From the NCBI RefSeq assembly GCF_014649735.1, contig NZ_BMTP01000014.1, positions 124,001-188,000 of the forward strand: a stretch of 64,000 nt of DNA. Reading direction: 5' to 3'. Shown here piece by piece: positions 43,511 to 51,774 of this stretch (position 1 is its first letter; each line of letters begins with the position of its first letter). Origin of the DNA: Streptomyces lavendofoliae (GTDB taxonomy: Bacteria; Actinomycetota; Actinomycetes; Streptomycetales; Streptomycetaceae). The translations under genes were made by a program, and so were the position numbers. Below the pieces are notes generated by a model that ran no database searches, had not been told where the DNA came from, and worked only from the letters and a program-made list of their open reading frames with translations.

Positions 43511-44470
43511 TCAGGCCGCCAGCGAGCCCGGGACGATCGCGCCCGGTCCGAACTTCGCGCGGGCCCGGTCCGCCACCGCCTCGATCCGCCGTGCCTTGTC
43601 GTCCCCCGGGTCGAGGGAGAGCTGGTGCGCGGCCTTCTCGGCGGGCATCAGGCCCTCGGCGCGCAGTCCGATGCCCCGGACGCGGGCGCGCTGGAGTCCC
43701 AGCGCCTCGTGCAGCGCGTACGCGGTCTCGGCCAGCGCGGCCGAGTGGGCGCTCGGCTCGCGCAGGGTGCGGGTGCGGGTGGTCGCCGACCGGTCGGCGT
43801 ACCGCACCGTCAGCGTCAGCGAGCGGCACACCTGCTCCTCGCCGCGCATCCGCGCGCCCAGCTCCCCGGCGAGGGACAGCAGGGCGCGGCGGTGCCGGTC
43901 CCGGTCCAGCTCGTCGCGGTCGAAGGCCCGTTCGGCGGCGACCGACCGGGACGCGGCGTTGGCGACGACCGCCGTGCGGTCGGTGCCCCGCGCCCGCTCC
44001 CACAGCTCGCGCCCCGCCCGAGCGCCCACGATCCGCTGGAGGACGGCGAGCGGCGCCGCGGCGACGCGCCCGACCGAGTCGAGCCCGTAGGCGCAGAGCG
44101 TGCGGGCGGTGGCCGGGCCGACCCCGTCCAGCGCGGCGACCGGCTTGTCGCGCAGGAAGCTCTCCGGGTCGTCGACGACCAGGGTCGTGCCGGGCACGGT
44201 GTCCCGCGCCGCCATACGGGCGAGCATCGGGTTCGGCCCGGCACCGATGACGCAGTCCACGCCGTACCGGGCGAGCGCCCTGACCCGGATCACGGCGGCC
44301 AGTTCGGCGGGGCCGCGCCCGAAGTACCGTGCGGCGCCGCGTACGTCGGCGAGCGCGGCGTCGGGCGGGGCCGCCTCGACGACGGGCGTGAACTCGCCCA
44401 GCAGCGCGACCAGATGCGGCAGGAGCGACTCGTACATCGGCTCCAGCCGGAATCGTACGTACAGGATCAT
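43511..44470 (-). CDS. ImuB-like Y-family polymerase homologue
   Basis: The 319-residue protein is a DNA polymerase Y-family relative. The palm/fingers (about residues 1-110), a helix-hairpin-helix VAALDGVGPATARTLCAYGLDSVG (about 125-150) and a little-finger domain (about 190-300) are recognisable. The catalytic carboxylates appear lost: the N-terminus MILYVRFRLEP lacks the DxD pair, and ADVRGAARYFGR stands where SxDE is expected. This is the pattern of ImuB, a non-catalytic adaptor linking DnaE2 to the beta clamp. The start overlaps the dnaE2 stop (ATGA), so it is co-translated. No ImuA homologue was seen nearby. Confidence 0.8.
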   Translation of the reverse strand: MILYVRFRLEPMYESLLPHLVALLGEFTPVVEAAPPDAALADVRGAARYFGRGPAELAAVIRVRALARYGVDCVIGAGPNPMLARMAARDTVPGTTLVVDDPESFLRDKPVAALDGVGPATARTLCAYGLDSVGRVAAAPLAVLQRIVGARAGRELWERARGTDRTAVVANAASRSVAAERAFDRDELDRDRHRRALLSLAGELGARMRGEEQVCRSLTLTVRYADRSATTRTRTLREPSAHSAALAETAYALHEALGLQRARVRGIGLRAEGLMPAEKAAHQLSLDPGDDKARRIEAVADRARAKFGPGAIVPGSLAA

Positions 44471-47400
44471 CCCGCGCTCCCCTGACTCTGGTGCCACAGC
44501 TTCTTCGGGACCTTCGCCGCCCCGTCGCCCGCCGGGCGCAGGTCCGCCCAGGGGTTCATCTGGTAGCCGGTGGGCATGGTGATGCGGCGGTCGCTGCCCG
44601 GGGAGGAACCGGACGGGGACCCGGGCGCCGGCTCCGCCAGCCGGGCCGCCACCGCTTCCAGACCGCCCTCGCGCCGCAGTTCCACCAGTTCGGCGAGGTT
44701 CCAGGCGGCCGAGGCGACCACGCTGAAGCTGCGCGGGCCGCGCCGCTGCACCACGCCGCGCACCAGCAGCAGCCAGGAGTGGAAGACGGTGTGCGCGCAC
44801 CGCTCGTGGCTGTCGTCGAAGAAGGCCAGGTCGACCAGGCCCGTCCCGTCGTCGAGGGTGGTGAAGATGACGCGCCTGCCGGACCGGATCGGCGGGGTCT
44901 GGGTGGCCACCTTGGAGCCCGCGACCAGCACGGTCCGGCCGTTCGGCACCGCACGCAGCCGTTGCGCGGAGACCACGCCGAGTTCGGCCAGGAAGGCGTG
45001 GTGGTCGGTCATCAGGTTGCGCGAGGCGTCCATGGACAGCACGCCCAGCTCGGCGCTGAGGCGTTCGGCGTCGTCGAGGTCCGGCAGCCCGACGGGCGCG
45101 GACTTCCGGCCGCCCGCGAGCGGGAGCTGGTCACCGTAGGAGCCGGAGCCGCGCTGGAGGCGGTGGAGTTCGGAGAGGTGCAGCAGCAGGTCGCGCCGGT
45201 TGCCGCCGAACGCGTCGAGCGCGCCGACCTGGGCGAGCCGTTCGGCGACGGGGCGGCTGGGCCTGGCCCGTTCCCAGAAGTCCAGCAGTGAGGCGTACGG
45301 CCGGCCGGCCTCGATGCGCGCCGCCTCCGCCTCGCTCATGCCGTGGACGTCGGAGAGCGCCAGCCGCAGACCCCACTTCCCCAGTGAACCGGACACCAGT
45401 TCGATCGTGTGGGCGGCCGCCGACCGGTTCACGTCCACCGGCAGCACCGGCACACCCCGCCGCCGCGCGTCGGCCAGCAGCAGCCGCTTGGGGTACATCC
45501 CCGGATCGTGGGTGAGCAACCCGGCGTAGAAGGCGGCCGGGTGATGCGCCTTCAGCCACGCCGACTGGTACGTCGGTACGGCGAACGCCACCGCGTGCGC
45601 CTTGCAGAAGCCGTACGACCCGAAGGCCTCGACGATCTCCCAGGTCCGGGCGACCACGTCGTCGGCGTACCCCTTGGCCTTCGCGTGGCGCGCGAACCAG
45701 ACCTTGATCCGCCCCTGCGACTCGGGGTCGGACAGGCCGCGCCGTACCGCGTCGGCCTCCTCCATCCCGCAGCCGGTCATGATGTGGAGGATCTTGATGA
45801 TCTGCTCGTGGAAGACGACGACCCCGTACGTCTCCTTCAGCGCGTCCTCCAGGTCGGGGTGCGGGTAGCGGGCCGGCGCGCGGCCGTGCCGGGCCTCGAT
45901 GAACGGCCGCACCATGTCGGCCGCGACCGGACCGGGACGGAAGAGGGAGATGTCGACCACCAGGTCGTGGAAGGTGGACGGCTGGAGCCGCCCGACCAGG
46001 TCCCGCTGGCCCGGCGACTCGATCTGGAAGCAGCCGAGCGTCTCGGCGGACTTGATCATCCGGTACGTGGCGGGGTCGCCGGGCCGGACCTGCTCCGGGT
46101 CGTCGATGTCGACGACCTCGCCGGTCGCCCGCTCGATCTCGGCGACCGCGTGCGCCATCGCCGACTGCATCCGCACCCCGAGCACGTCGAGCTTGAGCAG
46201 CCCCAGCTCCTCCACGTCGTCCTTGTCGAACTGGGACATGGGGAAGCTCTCGCCACTGGTCGGCACCACCGGGGTGCGCGACAGCAGCGAGGAGTCCGAG
46301 AGCAGCACCCCGCACGGGTGCATGGCGACGCCGCGCGGCAGCGCGTCCAGCGCCTCGACCAGCTCCCACAGCCTGCCGTACCGGTCCCTGCGCCCCGCGA
46401 GTTCGCGCAGCTCGGGCAGCTCGTCGAGCGCGGCGCGGGCGTCCCGGGCGCGGACGTGCGGGAATGCCTTGGCGATCCGGTCGATCTCGGCCGGGTCCAT
46501 CGACAGGGCGGCGCCCACGTCGCGTACGGCGTGGCGCACCCGGTACGTCTCGGGCATGGCGACGGCGGCCACGCGCTCGGGGCCGAAGCGGTCGAGGATG
46601 GCGCGGTAGACCTCCAGGCGGCGGGCGGACTCCACGTCGATGTCGATGTCGGGCAGCACGGGCCGCCGCACCGACAGGAAGCGCTCCATGAGCAGGCCCT
46701 GCTCGACCGGGTCGGCGTGCGCGATGCCGAGGAGGTGGTTGACCAGGGAGCCGGCGCCGGAGCCCCGGGCGGCGACGCGGATGCCCATCTCCCGCGTGTC
46801 GTCGACGACCCGGGCGACGGTGAGGAAGTACGAGGCGAAGCCGAGCCGCTCGATGGTGCGCAGCTCGTCCTCCAGCCGGTTCCAGTACGCCCGCTCGCGG
46901 TCGTGCCCGCGCAGCACCATCCCGGCGGCGCACCGGGAGCGCAGCACCCGCTCGGCGGTGCGCCGGCCTGCGCCGACCAGGTGCGCCTCGGGGAAGTGGA
47001 CGGAGCCGATGCCCAGGTCGCCCTCGGGGTCGACCAGGCACGCGGCGGCGGTCTCCTCGGTCATGGCGAGGAGCCGGCGCGCGGTGTCGCGGCCCAGCCC
47101 GGCGGCCTCGGCGACGCGTTCGGCGGTGGCCGCCATCGCGGCGGGGTCCTTGAGCCAGCGCTCCCCGCTGTCGAGGCCCTTGCGGGGGTCGATGGGCACC
47201 AGGCGGCGGGCCGCGTCGAGGACGTCGGCGACCGGGCCCTGGCCCGGGTCGGCGTACCGCACGGCGTTGGTGAGCACGGCGCGTACGCCCTGCTCGGCGG
47301 CGAGGCCCAGGGTGCGGGCGGCGTGCCGCAGCGAGCCGGGCCCCGTGCCGGTGCGCCCGTGGTGGACGACCTCCAGCCGCAGGGCGTCGCCGTGGGCGTC

Positions 47401-48030
47401 GCGCCAGGGGGCGAGGAGCCGGACGGCGTGGTCGGGGCGGCCGGCGGCGAGGGCGCGGCCGACGTCGGAGTCGGGCCCGAGGAGGACGGTCACGCCGTCG
47501 CCGTGGTTCTCCGCCCGGGGCAGCAGGGGGGAGCCCTCCGCCGTGTGCGCGGCGGTGATCAGCCGGCACAGGGTGGCCCAGCCCTGCCGGGAGCGGGCGA
47601 GGTAGACCGCGCGGGGCGCGGACTCGTCGACGAAGGCGCCGCCGCGCACAGGGGTGCGGCGCCGCCCGGCGGTCCCGGGGAGGCCGCCGTCGCGGGGGCC
47701 ACCGCCATGGCCGCCCGGCCCGCCGCCGCCCGGCCCACCGCCGGAGCCGTGGCCGTGACCGCCGGAGCCCGGGGCGGTGCCGGAGCCCGCGCCGGTGCCG
47801 GGGCCCGGGGCGGGTCCGGCGGTCGCGAGGTCGACGCCGAAGACCGGGCGGACGCCCTCCTTGGCGCAGGCCGCGGCGAAGCGGACCGCGCCCGCGACGG
47901 TGTCGCGGTCGGTCAGGGCGAGAGCGCCCATGCCGCGCTCGGCGGCGCGTGCCGCCAGCCGCTCCGGGTGCGAGGCCCCGTACCGCAGGGAGAAGCCCGA
48001 AACGGTGTGCAGATGCGTGAACCCTGGCAC
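44467..48030 (-). CDS. dnaE2: error-prone DNA polymerase III alpha subunit DnaE2
   Basis: The 1187-residue enzyme performs damage-induced mutagenic DNA synthesis. A PHP domain (residues 1-290, starting FTHLHTVSGFSLRYGAS) is followed by the polymerase core. Motifs LPDIDIDVE with the catalytic aspartates, VAARGSGAGSLVNHLLG and GSYGFCKAHAVAFA are intact. A C-terminal OB fold lies at about 1010-1100. The PHP domain carries a Gly/Pro-rich insert of about 50 residues near 90-140. The GTG at 48030 has AGGAGG five bases upstream. A LexA-type SOS box lies 57 bases upstream. It is coupled by ATGA to the ImuB-like gene. Confidence 0.94.
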   Translation of the reverse strand: MPGFTHLHTVSGFSLRYGASHPERLAARAAERGMGALALTDRDTVAGAVRFAAACAKEGVRPVFGVDLATAGPAPGPGTGAGSGTAPGSGGHGHGSGGGPGGGGPGGHGGGPRDGGLPGTAGRRRTPVRGGAFVDESAPRAVYLARSRQGWATLCRLITAAHTAEGSPLLPRAENHGDGVTVLLGPDSDVGRALAAGRPDHAVRLLAPWRDAHGDALRLEVVHHGRTGTGPGSLRHAARTLGLAAEQGVRAVLTNAVRYADPGQGPVADVLDAARRLVPIDPRKGLDSGERWLKDPAAMAATAERVAEAAGLGRDTARRLLAMTEETAAACLVDPEGDLGIGSVHFPEAHLVGAGRRTAERVLRSRCAAGMVLRGHDRERAYWNRLEDELRTIERLGFASYFLTVARVVDDTREMGIRVAARGSGAGSLVNHLLGIAHADPVEQGLLMERFLSVRRPVLPDIDIDVESARRLEVYRAILDRFGPERVAAVAMPETYRVRHAVRDVGAALSMDPAEIDRIAKAFPHVRARDARAALDELPELRELAGRRDRYGRLWELVEALDALPRGVAMHPCGVLLSDSSLLSRTPVVPTSGESFPMSQFDKDDVEELGLLKLDVLGVRMQSAMAHAVAEIERATGEVVDIDDPEQVRPGDPATYRMIKSAETLGCFQIESPGQRDLVGRLQPSTFHDLVVDISLFRPGPVAADMVRPFIEARHGRAPARYPHPDLEDALKETYGVVVFHEQIIKILHIMTGCGMEEADAVRRGLSDPESQGRIKVWFARHAKAKGYADDVVARTWEIVEAFGSYGFCKAHAVAFAVPTYQSAWLKAHHPAAFYAGLLTHDPGMYPKRLLLADARRRGVPVLPVDVNRSAAAHTIELVSGSLGKWGLRLALSDVHGMSEAEAARIEAGRPYASLLDFWERARPSRPVAERLAQVGALDAFGGNRRDLLLHLSELHRLQRGSGSYGDQLPLAGGRKSAPVGLPDLDDAERLSAELGVLSMDASRNLMTDHHAFLAELGVVSAQRLRAVPNGRTVLVAGSKVATQTPPIRSGRRVIFTTLDDGTGLVDLAFFDDSHERCAHTVFHSWLLLVRGVVQRRGPRSFSVVASAAWNLAELVELRREGGLEAVAARLAEPAPGSPSGSSPGSDRRITMPTGYQMNPWADLRPAGDGAAKVPKKLWHQSQGSAG

Positions 48031-48086
48031 CCGCGCCTCCTGGATCGATCCTGTCTCACCTCCCCCACTTCCACCATAGACCAGTT

Positions 48087-48102
48087 TCGAACATTCGTAC
48101 GA
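48087..48102. promoter_or_regulatory. LexA SOS box upstream of dnaE2
   Basis: TCGAACATTCGTACGA matches the actinobacterial SOS box TCGAAC-N4-GTTCGA with one mismatch. It lies between the divergent dnaE2 and membrane-protein genes and should make the dnaE2 operon damage-inducible. Confidence 0.8.
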
Positions 48103-48170
48103 CACGAATCCCGTCCGCCATTCGGCCCGCCCCACCTGCGCGAACGGGGCGCGCCCCGGAGCGTGGGGAC

Positions 48171-49205
48171 ATGAAGCTCGCCGCCGAAGTCAGGAACGCC
48201 GTCTCCCCCCGCGCCGCGCTGCTGGTCGTCGGCGTCCTCGCCCTCCAGCTGCTGTTCATCGCCTCCTACGTGGGCGCGCTCCACGACCCGAAGCCGAGGG
48301 ACGTGCCCTTCGGCGTGGTGGCGCCGGGAGCGGCGGCCGACCGGGCCGCCGGCCGGCTGGCGGAGCTGCCCGGCGACCCGCTCGACCCCCGGGTGCTCGC
48401 CGACCCCGAGGAGGCCCGGCGGCAGATCGTGGACCGGGAGATCGACGGCGCGCTGATCATCGACCCGAGGGGCACGACCGACACCCTGCTGGTCGCCTCC
48501 GGCGGCGGCACCGTCCTCGCCAACGCCCTGAACACGATCACCACGGAGGTCGAGAAGCCGCAGCGCCGCACGGTGCGGACCGTGGACGTGGCGCCCGCCT
48601 CCGCCCGGGACTTCGACGGTCTGTCCGCGTTCTACCTGGTGGTCGGGTGGTGCGTGGGCGGCTACCTGCTCGCGTCGATCCTGGCGATCAGCGCGGGCTC
48701 CCGGCCCGCCAATCCGCAGCGCGCGGTCATCCGGCTCGTCGTCCTGGCGCTCTCCGCGCTCCTCGGGGGCCTCGGCGGCGCGGTGATCGTCGGCCCGGTC
48801 CTCGGCGCCCTGCCCGGCAGCGTCGCCGCCCTGTGGGGGCTCGGCGCCCTGGTGGTCTTCTCGGTCGGCGCGGTCACGCTCGCGCTCCAGGCGCTCACCG
48901 GGATCGTCGGCATCGGCCTGGCGGTCCTGCTGATCGTGATCGCGGGCAACCCGAGCGCGGGCGGCGCCTTCCCCGCCCCGATGCTGCCCGACTTCTGGCG
49001 GGCGATCGGCCCCGCCCTGCCGCCGGGCGCGGGCACCTGGGCGGCCCGCTCCATCGCGTACTTCAAGGGCAACGCGCTCTCCGGGGCGATGCAGGTGCTG
49101 GCCGTCTGGGCCGTCCTCGGCGCCGTGCTCACCCTGGTGATGTCGGCGGTCCGCCGACGGGGCGACCGGGAGGACGGCGGGCCCGTCGGCGCGGACCCCT
49201 CCTAG
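48171..49205 (+). CDS. ABC-2/DUF3533-like membrane protein
   Basis: The 344-residue protein has an N-terminal transmembrane helix (about residues 14-36), an extracytoplasmic domain (about 40-140, with VPFGVVAPGAAADRAAGRLA and IDGALIIDPRG) and five or six C-terminal helices. This layout is that of YhgE/Pip-like and DUF3533 proteins, which resemble ABC-2 permeases without their own ATPase. The ATG at 48171 is 69 bases from the SOS box. Whether it responds to DNA damage is unclear. No partner ATPase is adjacent. Confidence 0.8.
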   Translation: MKLAAEVRNAVSPRAALLVVGVLALQLLFIASYVGALHDPKPRDVPFGVVAPGAAADRAAGRLAELPGDPLDPRVLADPEEARRQIVDREIDGALIIDPRGTTDTLLVASGGGTVLANALNTITTEVEKPQRRTVRTVDVAPASARDFDGLSAFYLVVGWCVGGYLLASILAISAGSRPANPQRAVIRLVVLALSALLGGLGGAVIVGPVLGALPGSVAALWGLGALVVFSVGAVTLALQALTGIVGIGLAVLLIVIAGNPSAGGAFPAPMLPDFWRAIGPALPPGAGTWAARSIAYFKGNALSGAMQVLAVWAVLGAVLTLVMSAVRRRGDREDGGPVGADPS

Positions 49206-49300
49206 GCCCGCCGCTCCCCGGCCGCACCGCTCCCCCACCCTCCGCCGTCGGGCCGCCCCTGCCTTCGGGGAGGTGATCAGGAGCGGCGAACGGATACGGA

Positions 49301-49340
49301 CGGGCCCCGGACCGCCGGCGGTGCGGCGGTCCGGGGCCCG
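49301..49340. terminator. strong hairpin between membrane protein and streptogrisin genes
   Basis: A perfect 17-bp stem (49301-49317 with 49324-49340) encloses a six-base loop. It separates two convergent genes and can serve both. Confidence 0.75.
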
Positions 49341-49396
49341 GTGGTGTCGGGCCGCGCCAGGGGCGGTGCGGGCGGCACGGCCGGCGTGCGGGTGCG

Positions 49397-50482
49397 TCAG
49401 CCGATCTGCGCCCCGAGGGTGCTGAGCGCCTCCGTGACCGGCTGGAAGAACGTCTCCCCGCCCGAGGAGCAGTCGCCGCTGCCGCCCGAGGTCAGGCCGA
49501 TCGCCGCGTCGCCCGAGAAGAGCGAGCCGCCGCTGTCGCCGGGCTCGGCGCAGACGTCCGTCTGGATGAGCCCCTCGACGACCTGTCCGCCGCCGTAGTT
49601 CACGGTGGCGTCAAGACCGGTGACCTGGCCCTCGTGGACCTGGGTGGTCGAGCCGCTGCGCGTCACCTTCATGCCGACGGTCGCCTCGGCCGCCTTGGTG
49701 ATCACCTGACTGCTGCCGTCATGGAGGTCGACCTCGCTCGGGTGCGGGGTGTCGCCGTCGTACTTGACCAGCGCGAAGTCGTTGCCCGGGAACTGCGAGT
49801 CGACCATGGTGCCGATCGCCGCCCCGCCCGGGGAGTCGGACCACTCGCTGCCCCGCTCGCCGCAGTGGCCGGCCGTGATGAAGTGCGGCGCCCCGTCCTT
49901 GACCACGTTGAACCCGAGCGAGCAGCGCCCGCCGCCGGAGTGGATGGCGTCGCCGCCCGCGATGAACGGCGTGAACTCACCGGCCGTACGCCTCAGTTCG
50001 GCCTTGGAGCCGAGGCCCTTGACGACCTGCCCGAGCTTCTCCCAGTCCGCGCCCTCGACCGTGCGGTCGGCCGTGACGACGACCTTGTTGCTCACCGGAT
50101 CGACGGCCCAGGACGTGCCGGGTATGGTCGCGCGGCTCTTCAGCGTCCGGCGGGCGTCCGTCAGCTCGGCCGGCGTGTGCTCGACGATTCTGGCCCTGCC
50201 GCCCGCCTCACGCACGGAATCGGCGGCCGCTTCGTCGACCACGTTGACCACGAGGGTCCCGGCCTTCGCGTCGTAGTACGCGCCGGCCATGTCGCCGCCG
50301 AGCGCTGTGTCGAGTTTCGCGGCGAGCGTCACCGCCGCGGGAGCCGACAGGGTCTTCACGGCGGTCCGGGGCGCTTCCTCGGTGGCGTTCGCAGTCTGGA
50401 AGGTGACTCCGACTCCGAGCAGAGCGACTGTGGCCGCGCCGGCGACGGCCGCGCGCCGCCTGGGTGTGCGTCGGTGCTTCAC
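49397..50482 (-). CDS. streptogrisin-type S1 serine protease, preproenzyme
   Basis: The 361-residue preproprotein has a signal peptide (about residues 1-33), an alpha-lytic-type prosegment (about 40-170) and a chymotrypsin-like mature protease. The mature part begins near IAGGDAIHSGGGRCSLGFNV. The triad is intact: TAGHC, NDFALV and GDSGG. Cysteine positions suggest the usual disulfides, and the mature domain is closely related to the second streptogrisin at 61300-62202. The GTG at 50482 has AGGAGG seven bases upstream. An 11-bp hairpin occupies the leader just upstream of the ribosome site. The enzyme is an extracellular protease. Confidence 0.94.
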   Translation of the reverse strand: MKHRRTPRRRAAVAGAATVALLGVGVTFQTANATEEAPRTAVKTLSAPAAVTLAAKLDTALGGDMAGAYYDAKAGTLVVNVVDEAAADSVREAGGRARIVEHTPAELTDARRTLKSRATIPGTSWAVDPVSNKVVVTADRTVEGADWEKLGQVVKGLGSKAELRRTAGEFTPFIAGGDAIHSGGGRCSLGFNVVKDGAPHFITAGHCGERGSEWSDSPGGAAIGTMVDSQFPGNDFALVKYDGDTPHPSEVDLHDGSSQVITKAAEATVGMKVTRSGSTTQVHEGQVTGLDATVNYGGGQVVEGLIQTDVCAEPGDSGGSLFSGDAAIGLTSGGSGDCSSGGETFFQPVTEALSTLGAQIG

Positions 50483-50503
50483 GACATGACCTCCTGTGGG
50501 GGG

Positions 50504-50537
50504 CCGTGTCCGGGTACGTGGGGGTGCCCGGACACGG
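50504..50537. promoter_or_regulatory. leader hairpin upstream of the streptogrisin gene
   Basis: CCGTGTCCGGG (50504-50514) pairs with CCCGGACACGG (50527-50537) around a 12-base loop. It is immediately upstream of the protease ribosome site, so it may affect translation or mRNA stability. Confidence 0.35.
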
Positions 50538-50778
50538 AGGATGGTCGGTCCACCATCCCGATACCGGCCGGTAGCACACAAGGTCGACCTGCGGACGCGC
50601 ACATGACCTTCACCGCGCGCCCCCGCGGCTCCCACTGATCCCGGTGCCCCCGTCGGTTCCGTTTGCGAACACCCACCGCGTTCCCACCGGCGACAAAGGC
50701 GGTGCTCCCGGGGCACCCTGAGGGGTAGTCATCGACGGACACGGTCCACGACGGACACGGTGTGAGGAGGCGGGGGGT

Positions 50779-51651
50779 TTGCGACGTCGGGTGCGCGCGG
50801 CGGACGGCCGGCATCTGATGGTGGAACGCCTGGGGGACCCGCAGGGCCGTCCGGTCTTCCTGCTGCACGGCACGCCGGGCAGCAGACTGGGACCGGCTCC
50901 CCGGGGCATGGTGCTCTACCAGCGCGGCATGCAACTGATCGCGTACGACCGTCCCGGCTACGGCGGTTCGGACCGGCTGGCCGGGCGCAGCGTCGCCCAC
51001 GTCGCCTCGGACGTGGCGGACATCGCGGACGCCCTCGGCCTGGAGCGGTTCGCGGTGGTGGGCCGCTCCGGCGGAGCGCCGCACGCGCTGGCCTGCGCGG
51101 CCCTGCTGCCGCACCGGGTGACCCGTACCGCCGCGCTGGTGACGCTGGCGCCCCGGGACGCGGACGGGCTGGACTGGTTCGAGGGCATGGCCGCCTCGAA
51201 CGTCACGGAGTACACCCACGCGACCCTCGACCCCGAGGGCGTCGCGGCCCGGCTCACGCCCCGCGCCGACGCGATCCGCCAGGACCCGGTCCGGCTCCTG
51301 GACGACCTGCGGCGGGAGCTGACCGCGTCCGACCGGATGGTCGTCTCGGACGCGGGCGTACGGTCGATGCTGCTGCGCAACTACCAGGAGGCGCTGCGCA
51401 CCTCCGCGTACGGCTGGATCGACGACGCGCTGGCCTTCTGCGGTCCCTGGGGGTTCGACCCGGCCGACATCCCGGGCGAGGTGCTGCTCTGGCACGGCGA
51501 GCAGGACGTGTTCTCGCCCGTCGGCCACTCGCGCTGGCTCGCGCAGCGCATCCCGGGCGCGACGGCCGTCCTGGAACCGGCCGCCGCGCACTTCGACGCC
51601 CTGCACGCCCTCCCCCGGGTCCTGACCTGGCTGCTGGCCACGGGCGAGTGA
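50779..51651 (+). CDS. alpha/beta fold hydrolase
   Basis: The 290-residue cytoplasmic protein is a typical alpha/beta hydrolase. PVFLLHGTPGSR is the oxyanion turn, YDRPGYGGSDRLAGR follows, and the nucleophile elbow GRSGGAP has Ser near residue 95. The acid lies in LLWHGEQDVFSP and the His in AAAHFDALHALP. It starts at TTG 50779 with GAGGAGG eight bases upstream. Its last codons and stop (from 51642) are part of the 127-bp repeat, so that element was either inserted at, or recruited as, the end of this gene. The substrate is unknown. Confidence 0.88.
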   Translation: MRRRVRAADGRHLMVERLGDPQGRPVFLLHGTPGSRLGPAPRGMVLYQRGMQLIAYDRPGYGGSDRLAGRSVAHVASDVADIADALGLERFAVVGRSGGAPHALACAALLPHRVTRTAALVTLAPRDADGLDWFEGMAASNVTEYTHATLDPEGVAARLTPRADAIRQDPVRLLDDLRRELTASDRMVVSDAGVRSMLLRNYQEALRTSAYGWIDDALAFCGPWGFDPADIPGEVLLWHGEQDVFSPVGHSRWLAQRIPGATAVLEPAAAHFDALHALPRVLTWLLATGE

Positions 51652-51768
51652 GCCGAAGGGGCGCCCGGGTGTCGAAAGGCAGGACGCGCGGAGGGTCGTG
51701 AGGAACGAGCGACCCGAGCACGATCGACCGTCGACACCGGCCGAAGCGCCCCGGAGGCGAACCGGGCC
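51642..51768 (+). repeat. 127-bp structured repeat, copy A
   Basis: This element is repeated in inverted orientation at 62276-62402 without gaps (112 of 127 positions identical by eye). Within it GGGGCGC and GCGCCCC can close the ends, and an internal stem with loop GAGGAACGA (51693-51715) is conserved. It covers the end of the hydrolase gene and lies just beyond the fxsT stop. Confidence 0.8.
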
Positions 51769-51774
51769 ACAGGA

